From the NCBI RefSeq assembly GCF_013488205.1, contig NZ_CP040908.1:2730001-2794000 (forward strand): a stretch of 64,000 bases of DNA. Direction: 5' to 3'. The notes under the pieces are model-generated. The model saw only the letters and a program-made list of their open reading frames with translations. It had not been told where the DNA came from and searched no databases. The position numbers and the translations under genes were made by a program. Positions 16,676 to 24,316 of this stretch are shown here, piece by piece. Origin of the DNA: Empedobacter falsenii (GTDB taxonomy: Bacteria > Bacteroidota > Bacteroidia > Flavobacteriales > Weeksellaceae). Numbering within the stretch: position 1 is the first letter of the stretch; the number at the start of each line of letters is the position of its first letter.

Positions 16676-17488
16676 TTACCAACTACCAGAAGCGCCACCG
16701 CCTCCGAAGCTTCCGCCTCCGAAGCCACCAAAGCCGCCACCTCCACCAGATGATCCACCCCAAGAACTTCCTCCTGAGCCGAAACCTCCGCCACCGAAAA
16801 CAGAACTTCCTGTGTTCATGATGATAATATCGTCTAACAAGCTTCTTCGTCTACCTCCATTTCCGCCATTATTACCTCCTCTACCTTTCGAAATAATAAT
16901 GAAGATAAAAATGAAAAATCCTATGGCAAAAATCAATGCAAACCAATCCATTTCTGGTTCTTGAGATTTAGGTTTGTCTTGTTTGTATTTCCCTGCAAAA
17001 GCTTGAAAAATAGAATTGACTCCAGCATTTATTCCGCCAGCGTAATCGCCTTGTTTGAAATACGGAATAATAACATTGTCAATAATAGATTTGTTGACAC
17101 TTGGTGGTAGATAAATCTGAGCCGAATAACCTGTTCTAATCGTAATCTTACGATCTTGTTCACTCAAAACAATTACCACTCCATTATCTTTTCCTTGTGT
17201 ACCAACTTTCCATTTTTCACCAATATCATTTGCAAACATTTCTAACGGATAACCATCCAAAGATTCAACTGTTAACACCAAAATTTGCGTAGAAGTTGAA
17301 TCATCATAGGCTACCAATTTTCGTTCTAATTCATCCAATTGCATTGCATCAAAAACATGTGCATAATCTTGCACAAGCTTTTTAGGCGGATGTTTCATAT
17401 TAACCAATTCATCAGGTGTTTGCCCAAAAACAGTTAAAATGGAAAGAAAAAAAGTTAGAAAAAAGTATTTAACTGTAGCTAATTTCAT
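16676..17488 (-). CDS. TPM domain protein with Gly-rich C-terminus (YgcG-like)
   Basis: A 270-residue protein with a signal peptide (MKLATVKYFFLTFFLSILTV, cleavage near FGQ), a TPM_phosphatase domain from about 38 to 155 (VQDYAHVFDAMQLDELERKL, STQILVLTVESLDGY, NGVVIVLSEQDRKITIRTGY), a membrane helix near 180-200 (WFALIFAIGFFIFIFIIISK) and a long Gly/Ser tail. The start at 17488 gives a good signal peptide and overlaps the preceding gene by 20 bases. TPM proteins of this type occur next to lemA in many bacteria; a role in photosystem repair is known only for the plant homologue, and the bacterial role is unclear. The Gly-rich tail may be an anchor or a disordered linker. Confidence 0.88.
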   Translation of the reverse strand: MKLATVKYFFLTFFLSILTVFGQTPDELVNMKHPPKKLVQDYAHVFDAMQLDELERKLVAYDDSTSTQILVLTVESLDGYPLEMFANDIGEKWKVGTQGKDNGVVIVLSEQDRKITIRTGYSAQIYLPPSVNKSIIDNVIIPYFKQGDYAGGINAGVNSIFQAFAGKYKQDKPKSQEPEMDWFALIFAIGFFIFIFIIISKGRGGNNGGNGGRRRSLLDDIIIMNTGSSVFGGGGFGSGGSSWGGSSGGGGGFGGFGGGSFGGGGASGSW

Positions 17489-17909
17489 CTGGTAATTCGT
17501 TTGTATCATCCTCTTGATGAGGAAAATATTTCTTAAGTGCTTTGCCGGTTTTCTTAATTCCTTTGCAAAGCCCTTTTACATAATGTTCTTTTTTGAAATG
17601 CTTGACAACATCTGCTTTTATATCGTCCCAAAAATCGTCTGGCGTTACATTGTCAATTCCTTCGTCTCCAACAATTGTAAAATTGTGATCAGTTGGCGAA
17701 ACATGAAACAATACACCATTTCTATCTTTGGTTTTATGCATTTCCAATTGCTCGAAAACTTCTAAAGCTTTGTCAAAATGATTGAGAGAAGATTCGAATT
17801 CAATATGAATTCGAATTTCCCCACTTGTATTTTTCTCGGCTTTCTGAATAGCTTCGATTATTTTTTTTTCATCTTTTGAAGAAAGAAATTTATGTTTCTT
17901 TTTTCCCAT
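17469..17909 (-). CDS. Second TPM domain protein, cytoplasmic and short
   Basis: A 146-residue TPM-domain protein with no signal peptide. The domain is seen in EKKIIEAIQKAEKNTSGEIR, KDRNGVLFHVSPTDHNFTIV and the Asp-rich GDEGIDNVTPDDFWDDIKAD. It starts with a lysine-rich MGKKKHKFLSS. It lies between lemA (5-base gap) and the membrane-bound TPM protein (20-base overlap), which argues for stoichiometric co-expression. The paired arrangement, one exported TPM protein and one soluble one, is common in Bacteroidota lemA operons. Function unknown. Confidence 0.88.
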   Translation of the reverse strand: MGKKKHKFLSSKDEKKIIEAIQKAEKNTSGEIRIHIEFESSLNHFDKALEVFEQLEMHKTKDRNGVLFHVSPTDHNFTIVGDEGIDNVTPDDFWDDIKADVVKHFKKEHYVKGLCKGIKKTGKALKKYFPHQEDDTNELPDEISYS

Positions 17910-17914
17910 AATGA

Positions 17915-18517
17915 TTAGAATTCTACTTTAGGAGCATTTTCAGATCCTGCAGCAGCTTTGAAATAACCTTTTTTCGTAGCACCTGTAAAACCAGCGATTA
18001 AGCTGTTAGGGAAAGTTACAATCATGTTGTTAAATTTCTCTGCAGCATCGTTGTATTTTTTTCTTTCAAATAAAACTTCTTGTTCGATAGAAGATAATTC
18101 TGCTTGTAAAGAAGTAAAATTTTGATTGAATTTAATATCTGGATATTTTTCAACAGAAACCAATAAACGGCTTAATGTAGATCCTAATTGATCTTGCGCT
18201 TGTTGAAATTTCGCAATATTTGCATCTGTTAATTGACTTGGATCATCAATTTTAATTTGATTAGAAGTCGCTTTTGCACGTGCATCAATTACAGCTGTTA
18301 ACGTTTCTTTTTCCATATTCGCTGCACCTTTAACCGTGTTCACTAAATTTGGAACTAAATCTGAACGTTTTTGATATGTATTTTCTACATTCGACCATTG
18401 TTTTTGCACACCTTGGTCTGTTGTTTTGATCGTATTCGAAACTCCAATTCCCCAGAAAACGATTCCTGCAAGAAGTAAAAGAATCACTCCACCAATAAGA
18501 CATCCTTTGTTTTTCAT
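17915..18517 (-). CDS. lemA: LemA family protein
   Basis: A 200-residue LemA protein with an N-terminal membrane anchor (CLIGGVILLLLAGIVFWGIG) and a long alpha-helical body. The family marks are VQKQWSNVENTYQKRSDLVP then LVNTVKGAA, and AELSSIEQEVLFERKKYNDA then EKFNNMIVTFP. It leads the operon lemA-TPM-TPM-hypothetical. LemA proteins are helical membrane-anchored proteins of unsettled function, linked to envelope stress in some bacteria. Length and layout are standard. Confidence 0.95.
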   Translation of the reverse strand: MKNKGCLIGGVILLLLAGIVFWGIGVSNTIKTTDQGVQKQWSNVENTYQKRSDLVPNLVNTVKGAANMEKETLTAVIDARAKATSNQIKIDDPSQLTDANIAKFQQAQDQLGSTLSRLLVSVEKYPDIKFNQNFTSLQAELSSIEQEVLFERKKYNDAAEKFNNMIVTFPNSLIAGFTGATKKGYFKAAAGSENAPKVEF

Positions 18518-18578
18518 AGTATTTTTAATTTATTATTACGTAAAAATAGTATTTTTTCAACAATATTTTATCAAAAAT

Positions 18579-18608
18579 AAAGCCGAGCTTATTTCGAAAC
18601 TCGGCTTT
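18579..18608 (-). terminator. Terminator after the 155-residue conserved protein gene
   Basis: AAAGCCGAG (18579-18587) pairs with CTCGGCTTT (18600-18608) across a 12-base loop, downstream of the stop at 18632 on the minus strand, with a moderate T-rich tail. Confidence 0.75.
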
Positions 18609-18631
18609 AATATTTTATGGATTTTAAACGT

Positions 18632-19099
18632 TTAATTTAATAATGTTTTTGCCCAACTTTCTTCGATTGGTAACAACCAATTATTTTTAAAATCATTCAA
18701 AGAAGAAATTCCATTATTGAAAACTTTTACATTTTTGATTTCTCCTTCTTTTACTTTTTGTTTGAATGTTGGTAATTTTTCAATAAAAACTTCTTTCTCA
18801 TTTTCATACGAAACTAACATTCTATTCAATAAATCAAACGAATAATCTGCATCAATTTCACGTACGATTTTCGTTAATTTATCGATAGAACAACCACTTG
18901 CTGTTGCTTGATTTTCGTCTACACCAACTACAATAAATTGATCGTAAGGTAAATCAAAATCAGCTAAAAGTTCAGCACCATGCGCATTCCAATCTGCTAT
19001 AAAAGTATTTAGTTTAGCTGTAATAGCTTGCTTTTCTTCTGTTGAGAATTTACGATTGGCTTGAAAAATCCAAATTCTTGAATCGTCTGCTAAATTCAT
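18632..19099 (-). CDS. Conserved Bacteroidota protein of unknown function
   Basis: A 155-residue soluble protein opening SRIWIFQANRKFSTEE, with IADWNAHGAELLADFDLPYD, FIVVGVDENQATASGCSIDK and a C-terminal WLLPIEESWAKTLL. Homologues in Flavobacteria are often named ABC transporter ATPase in databases, but there is no Walker A, Walker B or ABC signature, so that name is unsupported. The conserved GCSID and DENQ segments suggest a small enzyme or binding fold. It has its own promoter (TATCTTTG at 19126-19133) and terminator and follows the redox cluster. Confidence 0.8.
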   Translation of the reverse strand: MNLADDSRIWIFQANRKFSTEEKQAITAKLNTFIADWNAHGAELLADFDLPYDQFIVVGVDENQATASGCSIDKLTKIVREIDADYSFDLLNRMLVSYENEKEVFIEKLPTFKQKVKEGEIKNVKVFNNGISSLNDFKNNWLLPIEESWAKTLLN

Positions 19100-19125
19100 T
19101 TTCTCTTTATTTAAAATTTGTGTTT

Positions 19126-19133
19126 CAAAGATA
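19126..19133 (-). promoter_or_regulatory. -7 promoter element for the 155-residue conserved protein
   Basis: Minus-strand TATCTTTG (plus strand CAAAGATA) is an exact TAnnTTTG match, 27 bases before the start codon at 19099. It lies between that gene and the upstream terminator at 19184-19210, as expected for a separate unit. Confidence 0.6.
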
Positions 19134-19183
19134 CGGAAATTTTGAGTAGTGAGTAATGAGTTGTATGTTTTGAGTTAAAATGA

Positions 19184-19210
19184 AAAAGCCATCTCAACGA
19201 GATGGCTTTT
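19184..19210 (-). terminator. Terminator after the CCG-domain protein gene
   Basis: A 12-base perfect stem AAAAGCCATCTC / GAGATGGCTTTT with an AAC loop. It lies just past the stop at 19238 on the minus strand and ends the mlaD-redox transcript. Confidence 0.87.
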
Positions 19211-19237
19211 ATCAGTATTATTTTTTTAAAAATTCGA

Positions 19238-20029
19238 TTATAAATCTTTCGCTTCCATAATCAACTCAGCTAAGTCTTTTACCATAACCGTTGATTCTTT
19301 TTCGAAGTGTTTTACACCGTCAGTCATCATTGTATTACAAAATGGACAACCTGTTGCGATAATGTGTGGCTCTTTCTCTAAAGCCTCTTCTGTACGCTCG
19401 ATATTGACGTCTTTGTTTCCTTTTTCTGGTTCTTTGAACATCTGCGCTCCACCAGCACCACAACATAATCCACGTGTTTTGCAACGTTTCATTTCGACTA
19501 ACTCGGCATCTAATTTTTCGATTAATTCGCGAGGCGCTTCATACACATCGTTACCGCGTCCTAAATAACAAGGATCGTGGAAAGTGATTCGTCTTCCTTT
19601 GAACGTTTCAGAGCCTTCTAATTTCAATTTACCTTCGTTGATTAACTGTTGTAAATATTGAGAATGATGCAAAACTTCATACTCTCCACCTAAACTCGGG
19701 TATTCATTTTTTAAGGTATTGAAACAATGTGGACAAGTTGTAACTATTTTTTTCACTTCGTAAGCATTCAGAACTTCGATGTTCATCATGGCTTGCATTT
19801 GGAAAACAAATTCGTTTCCGGCACGTTTCGCAGGATCACCTGTACACGATTCTTCTGTTCCTAAAACGGCGAATTCTACGCCAATATTATTTAAAATCTT
19901 AACGAATGCACGTGTTATTTTTTTAGCTCTATCATCAAAACTTCCAGCACATCCAACCCAAAACAAAACTTCTGGTTGTTTGCCTTCGGCCATATATTGA
20001 GCCATTGTTTTAACTGTAATATTTGACAT
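19238..20029 (-). CDS. CCG-domain (Fe-S)-binding protein, heterodisulfide reductase B/LutA-like
   Basis: A 263-residue protein with two cysteine-rich CCG domains. The first has FWVGCAGSFDDRAKK, EESCTGDPAKRAGNE and TTCPHCFNTLKNEYP; the second has FHDPCYLGRGNDVYEAP, GLCCGAGGAQMF and TGCPFCNTMM. Such domains bind a 4Fe-4S or noncubane cluster and act with an Fe-S electron-transfer partner (HdrB, GlpC, LutA). The partner here is probably the membrane Fe-S protein at 20569-21897, as the two together make the set of domains that is fused in many (Fe-S)-binding oxidoreductases. The electron donor and acceptor are unknown. Last gene before a terminator. Confidence 0.92.
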   Translation of the reverse strand: MSNITVKTMAQYMAEGKQPEVLFWVGCAGSFDDRAKKITRAFVKILNNIGVEFAVLGTEESCTGDPAKRAGNEFVFQMQAMMNIEVLNAYEVKKIVTTCPHCFNTLKNEYPSLGGEYEVLHHSQYLQQLINEGKLKLEGSETFKGRRITFHDPCYLGRGNDVYEAPRELIEKLDAELVEMKRCKTRGLCCGAGGAQMFKEPEKGNKDVNIERTEEALEKEPHIIATGCPFCNTMMTDGVKHFEKESTVMVKDLAELIMEAKDL

Positions 20030-20068
20030 ATTTTTTTGTAGTCTTTGTGTTATTTGAATGGATTTGGT

Positions 20069-20497
20069 TTAATGTTTTCCATCATCAAAAACTTGAATCG
20101 AAACATTTTTTTCTACCAAATCTGTAAATTTACCATTGTATCGTGTCGCTTTTACTAAATGGTTGTCTACCCAATGATAATTTCCTCCACGAGGTTTTCC
20201 CATTAAAAGTCCATGATATTTGAAACCATGTTTTTTCAACCAAATTTCTGTGTACTCACGATGTTCTTCTGTACGTGATGTAAAAAATGTGATAATATGT
20301 CCTTCGTCGTACCATTTGTTTAACGTTTCTAAAGCATCAGGATATAACTCCGCTGTTAGCATACGTTCTGGTTCTTCGTTAGGAATATCATCGCAAATTG
20401 TTCCATCAATGTCAATTAAATAATTCTTAACATTTTCTGGTAAAATAGGACTTACTCTTTCTCCGTTTTCAATTTTTTCCTCTAAGAAATTTTCCAT
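20069..20497 (-). CDS. Small HAD-superfamily phosphatase-like protein
   Basis: A 142-residue HAD protein. Motif I is NYLIDIDGTICDD (D-x-D), motif II is HIITFFTSRTEEH, and the basic residue of motif III is in WLKKHGFKYHGLLMGKPRGG, followed by HWVDN. It resembles the short HAD proteins that databases label phosphoheptose isomerase in Flavobacteria, but it has no SIS domain, so that name is wrong by content. The substrate is unknown; 5'-nucleotide or sugar phosphate are possible. It sits between two Fe-S genes in one operon with gaps of 39 and 71 bases. Confidence 0.85.
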   Translation of the reverse strand: MENFLEEKIENGERVSPILPENVKNYLIDIDGTICDDIPNEEPERMLTAELYPDALETLNKWYDEGHIITFFTSRTEEHREYTEIWLKKHGFKYHGLLMGKPRGGNYHWVDNHLVKATRYNGKFTDLVEKNVSIQVFDDGKH

Positions 20498-20568
20498 GTG
20501 TGTTGTGTTTGTGTGTTATGTATAAAAATTAATAGTTCTTTGAGAATGAGTAATTGTATTTTACAATT

Positions 20569-21897
20569 TTAATCGTTTGCCCAATTCAATCTATCTGCTG
20601 TGTTAAATTGCCAAGGTGCTCCATTGTTTTCGATGTTTGTCATCATCATGTTCAACTCATTTGGCGCAGCAGATTGTTCCATTACCAAATAACGACGTAA
20701 ATCAACAATAATTGATAATGGATCGATATTTACTGGACAAGCTTGTGTACAAGCATTACATGTGTTACAAGCCCACAATTCCTCTGGTGTAATATAATCA
20801 TTTAAAAGCGTTTTACCATCATCTACAAAACTTCCGTTTGTATCGATGTTTTTACTTACTTCTTCTAAACGATCACGAGTATCCATCATAATTTTACGAG
20901 GAGATAATTTTTTTCCTGTTGTATTAGCTGGACATTCAGATGTACAACGTCCACACTCCGTACATGTGTAGGCATTAAGTAATTGTACTCTATTTAAATC
21001 AAAAATATCTTTTGCTCCAAATGTTTCTGGCTCTCCCTGTGGTTCGGCAGGTACTGCGTAAGGATCTGCATTTGGATCCATCATCATTTTTACCTCATCT
21101 GTTACAGATTGTAAATTATTGAATTCTCCTTTTGGTTCTAACTTAGAAAACCATGTGTTTGGAAAAGCCAAAATGATGTGTAAATGTTTTGAATAATATA
21201 AATAATTTAAGAAAAAGAAAATTCCAATAATGTGAAACCACCAAGCTGCTCTTTCTATAATTGTAATAAATGTAATGTCATTAAATTGACTAATAATTGG
21301 CGCTGTTAACCAAGATGAAATTGGAAAAGATCCTGTTTCGATATAATGAGTTGCACCCATTTTTTGTAACACTTGATCTGCACCGTTCATTGTAAACAAA
21401 GCCAACATAAATGCAACCTCCATAATTAGGATATAATTAGCATCGTCTTTTGCCCAGCCTTTCATTTCTGGTTTCCAGAAACGCCCAACTTTCACAAAGT
21501 TTCTTCTACAGAAGAAAATGATACACGAAACCATCACCAAAAAGGCTAAAATTTCGAAAAATCCAATCATTCCGTTATAGAAACCTCCTAAGAAACTTAG
21601 AATACGGTGTGTTCCGAATACACCATCGATGATAATTTCTAATACTTCGATATTGATTAAAACAAATCCTACATAAACAAAGATATGTAGAATACCAGCA
21701 AGAGGACGAACAGTCATTTTACCTTGTCCTAAAGCTACACGAGCCATCGTTTTCCACCTTTCCGCAGGATGATCGAAACGATCGATTTCTTTTCCTAATT
21801 TGATGTTACGTATAAGCTTCTTTACGTTTTGTGCAAAGAACCAAATACTTCCTATCATAATTAGAAGAAAGATTACATTTGGAATGTACTTCATCAT
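20569..21897 (-). CDS. Membrane (Fe-S)-binding oxidoreductase subunit (NarI-like plus two 4Fe-4S)
   Basis: A 442-residue protein. Residues 1-245 hold five or six membrane segments like a NarI-type heme b subunit, with histidines at 71, 222, 238 and 240 as possible heme ligands. The C-terminal part is a ferredoxin-type domain with CTECGRCTSECP (Cys 312, 315, 318, 322) and CNTCNACTQACP (Cys 377, 380, 383, 387). This is the layout of heterodisulfide reductase DE/C-like electron-transfer subunits. It lacks the CCG domain, which a separate gene at 19238 provides. Probable role: passing electrons between the quinone pool and an unknown partner. Two adjacent ATGs (21897 and 21894) are possible starts. 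Confidence 0.9.
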   Translation of the reverse strand: MMKYIPNVIFLLIMIGSIWFFAQNVKKLIRNIKLGKEIDRFDHPAERWKTMARVALGQGKMTVRPLAGILHIFVYVGFVLINIEVLEIIIDGVFGTHRILSFLGGFYNGMIGFFEILAFLVMVSCIIFFCRRNFVKVGRFWKPEMKGWAKDDANYILIMEVAFMLALFTMNGADQVLQKMGATHYIETGSFPISSWLTAPIISQFNDITFITIIERAAWWFHIIGIFFFLNYLYYSKHLHIILAFPNTWFSKLEPKGEFNNLQSVTDEVKMMMDPNADPYAVPAEPQGEPETFGAKDIFDLNRVQLLNAYTCTECGRCTSECPANTTGKKLSPRKIMMDTRDRLEEVSKNIDTNGSFVDDGKTLLNDYITPEELWACNTCNACTQACPVNIDPLSIIVDLRRYLVMEQSAAPNELNMMMTNIENNGAPWQFNTADRLNWAND

Positions 21898-21947
21898 TTT
21901 TTATTAGTCTTTTTGTGAGTTTTGAGTATTTAATTTTAGTTTTGATC

Positions 21948-22922
21948 TTATGGCTGAACTGGTTGCTTTTTACCAAAAACAGAAATATTAACATAACGAC
22001 TTGGGTTTTTCTTTAAGTCAGTTACCAATTCATTCATATTTTTGATTGTTGCTTCAAGCTCGTTAGCAAGTGTTTCGTCTTTTGCTAATTTTCCTAAAGA
22101 ACCTTTTCCATTGTTCATATCTTCTAACAATGTATTTAAGTTTTTAGATGCATTTTCGAAATTCTTAATCACTTGATCTAATTCTAACGCATTTAATTTA
22201 TCCGCAGTTTTTCCAAATTTGTCAACCGTAGCTTTTGCAGAAGCCATTGTAGCACTTGCATTATTAAGCGTAGTGTTCAATGTTTTCTCGTTTGTTTTGA
22301 TCAAATTATTTGCACTATTTGATGTTGCAGTCAACGATTGCGCTGTTTTGTCGAACGAATCAATTGTATGATTCAAGTTTCTCAACATTGCTTTAATATC
22401 TTGTTGAGTTGACGGATCTAATACGTTATTTACGCTTCCTAATGTTTGATTAAAACTTAATAAAACACTATCTAATTTTGCTTGAGTTGGTGTTAATTGT
22501 TTCGTCAAACCATCTAACATTCCGCCTGCAATACGACCTTGTAAATAATCACCATCTTTTGCTACATCTGGTCCATAGTCTAATAAAAGTCTAACTTCTG
22601 GTCCAGACATAATTCCTGGTTCGTAAATTTCTGCAATTGTTTTTTTCGAAAATTGAATATCTTTTTCGACAGAAATCACGACTTCAAAATAGATAGGTTT
22701 TGCAGTATCTATAATTTTAATTTCTTTCACCTGACCAACTCTCAAACCGTTTACAGAAACAGGTTTAGAAGGAGCTAATCCGCTTACATTTTCGTATTTT
22801 ACTGTAAACAAACGTCCTGATGAAAAAATATTTTGACCTTTTAAGAAATTGAATAGCATGAAAAAACCTACTAAGGTTAAGATGGTAACAACTCCTATTT
22901 TTAATTCTTTAGATAACTTCAC
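21948..22922 (-). CDS. MlaD family (MCE) lipid-transport protein
   Basis: A 324-residue protein with one N-terminal membrane anchor (LKIGVVTILTLVGFFMLFNF), an MCE domain at about 35-115 (FTVKYENVSGLAPSKPVSVN, GLRVGQVKEI, YEPGIMSGPEVRLLLDYG) and a long Asn/Thr/Lys-rich helical region from 130 to 310 likely to form coiled coil. MCE proteins bring lipids between membranes as part of Mla-type systems. The permease and ATPase partners (MlaE, MlaF) are not in this window. It has a TATTTTTG promoter element 17 bases upstream and is followed by the redox cluster after 50 bases. Confidence 0.92.
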   Translation of the reverse strand: MKLSKELKIGVVTILTLVGFFMLFNFLKGQNIFSSGRLFTVKYENVSGLAPSKPVSVNGLRVGQVKEIKIIDTAKPIYFEVVISVEKDIQFSKKTIAEIYEPGIMSGPEVRLLLDYGPDVAKDGDYLQGRIAGGMLDGLTKQLTPTQAKLDSVLLSFNQTLGSVNNVLDPSTQQDIKAMLRNLNHTIDSFDKTAQSLTATSNSANNLIKTNEKTLNTTLNNASATMASAKATVDKFGKTADKLNALELDQVIKNFENASKNLNTLLEDMNNGKGSLGKLAKDETLANELEATIKNMNELVTDLKKNPSRYVNISVFGKKQPVQP

Positions 22923-22938
22923 TTGTTATGATTTTATG

Positions 22939-22946
22939 CAAAAATA
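22939..22946 (-). promoter_or_regulatory. -7 promoter element for mlaD and downstream genes
   Basis: Minus-strand TATTTTTG (plus CAAAAATA) matches TAnnTTTG, 17 bases before the mlaD start, in the 59-base gap after the amidase gene. The amidase and mlaD may therefore be separately controlled. Confidence 0.45.
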
Positions 22947-22981
22947 AAATTTAATTTGTAAAGAAACATTTTATATTACGT

Positions 22982-24289
22982 TTACATTGGTTCTTCGCCA
23001 TTAAATGTAACGATAAAGGCGTTTCTAAAACCTTTGTCTTGTACTTGTTTCAATGTTTTTTGAGCAGATTCCATTGTTTTATCAGAACCATAATAATATT
23101 TCTGAAGTCCACCTTCTTTTACTCGCAACACATTTGTCAATCCATTAAACTTTTCGTCTTTGTCTTTATATTTTTTATTTGATGTCATAAACTGAACACG
23201 ATAATTTTTACCGCCTTTTAATTTTTTATTCGTTTCAAATTCCACAATTTTAGCACCAGAAAATCCTTTACGTTTTACCGTTTGCAACAAATCATCTGCA
23301 CGAGATTGCAAATCTGTTTCCCCGTAATAATAGACGTAATTATCACCTTCCTGAATCACATCTAAATCTGTTAAACCTCTTAATTGAGGTGAAGTTGAAG
23401 AGAATTTCATTTTAGATTCCATTACCCTTACCTTCAATTTTTTTCCTTCTACAGGTTTTTCAACTTTTTTAACTGGTTTAGGTTTTTCGTCCTCGTCCTC
23501 TACTCCACTTCTACGATCATATTCTTTTTTGAATTGTTTAAAAGCTTCATAAATTGTAGTCGTCGTTTTATCTTTTCCTTCGTCTGATGCTAAAAAAGTT
23601 CCTTCATCATAATTCGAAATAAAACCTAACTCAACCAAAACTGAAGGCGAAGCATTTCCTCTCAATACGTGAAAATTTGCTTGTTTAACACCTCTACTTT
23701 TTCTGAAATCACGATTCACGAAACCTTTTTCTACCAAATCTGCAAAACGAATAGATTGCTCTTTGTAAGCTGCATTCATAATCTCGAAAGCGATAACTGC
23801 TTCTGGATCATTTGGATTAAATTTTTCGTAACGTTCTTGATCTTTCTCTAAAAACACAACCGAGTTTTCACGTTTAGAAACCTCATCTGTTTCGTTAGAT
23901 CTTTTCAATCCCATTACAAATGTTTCTGTTCCTGTTGCGCTTTTGTTATCAGCCGAATTACAGTGAATCGAGACAAATAAATTCGCATGATTATCATTTG
24001 AAATTCGTGTACGTTCCCATAATTCTAAAAAAATATCTGTGTCACGTGTTAAAACAACTTTAACATCTTTGTGATTTTTCTTAATTAATTCCGCCAATCT
24101 TTTCGAAACATCTAACGTGATATTCTTTTCATAATCAGCGACTCCCCTTGCTCCAGCATCATGTCCACCATGACCAGCATCAATAACAATTACAAAATTT
24201 TGCTTTTTTTGTGCAAATGAAAATGTAGAAAATACCATCATCATCGCAAAAAATAAATACTTTTGTATGTTAATCATTTTTAAACTCAT
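22982..24289 (-). CDS. N-acetylmuramoyl-L-alanine amidase with tandem SPOR-like repeats
   Basis: A 435-residue periplasmic enzyme cleaving the bond between MurNAc and the stem peptide. The signal peptide is about residues 1-26 (ending TFSFAQ). The Amidase_3 domain runs from 30 to about 250 with zinc ligands His40 (DAGHGGHDAG), Glu54 (DYEKNITLD) and His109 (FVSIHCNSAD), and the catalytic Glu in VLVELGFISNYDEG. After a Lys/Glu-rich linker there are two similar segments ending VYYYGETDLQSRAD and KYYYGSDKTMESAQ, each followed by KGF and FIVTF- or KIVEF-like strands, which look like a pair of SPOR-type repeats. The start may be ATG 24289 or 24277. It is divergent from lptD across only 27 bases. 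Confidence 0.93.
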   Translation of the reverse strand: MSLKMINIQKYLFFAMMMVFSTFSFAQKKQNFVIVIDAGHGGHDAGARGVADYEKNITLDVSKRLAELIKKNHKDVKVVLTRDTDIFLELWERTRISNDNHANLFVSIHCNSADNKSATGTETFVMGLKRSNETDEVSKRENSVVFLEKDQERYEKFNPNDPEAVIAFEIMNAAYKEQSIRFADLVEKGFVNRDFRKSRGVKQANFHVLRGNASPSVLVELGFISNYDEGTFLASDEGKDKTTTTIYEAFKQFKKEYDRRSGVEDEDEKPKPVKKVEKPVEGKKLKVRVMESKMKFSSTSPQLRGLTDLDVIQEGDNYVYYYGETDLQSRADDLLQTVKRKGFSGAKIVEFETNKKLKGGKNYRVQFMTSNKKYKDKDEKFNGLTNVLRVKEGGLQKYYYGSDKTMESAQKTLKQVQDKGFRNAFIVTFNGEEPM

Positions 24290-24293
24290 ACTA

Positions 24294-24301
24294 TAGGTTT
24301 G
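24294..24301 (+). promoter_or_regulatory. -7 promoter element for lptD
   Basis: TAGGTTTG matches TAnnTTTG, 16 bases before the TTG start of lptD at 24317. It sits inside the 27-base gap between divergent start codons, so any -33 contacts lie within the amidase coding sequence. Confidence 0.5.
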
Positions 24302-24316
24302 TTTTTTTGATTAATT

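Noticed and set aside
16666-16794. N-terminal extension of the small membrane protein gene
   Set aside because: It is the Gly-rich tail of the TPM gene read in another frame, giving an odd Ala/Val/Glu string. The ATG at 16665 follows the TPM stop and gives a normal membrane protein.
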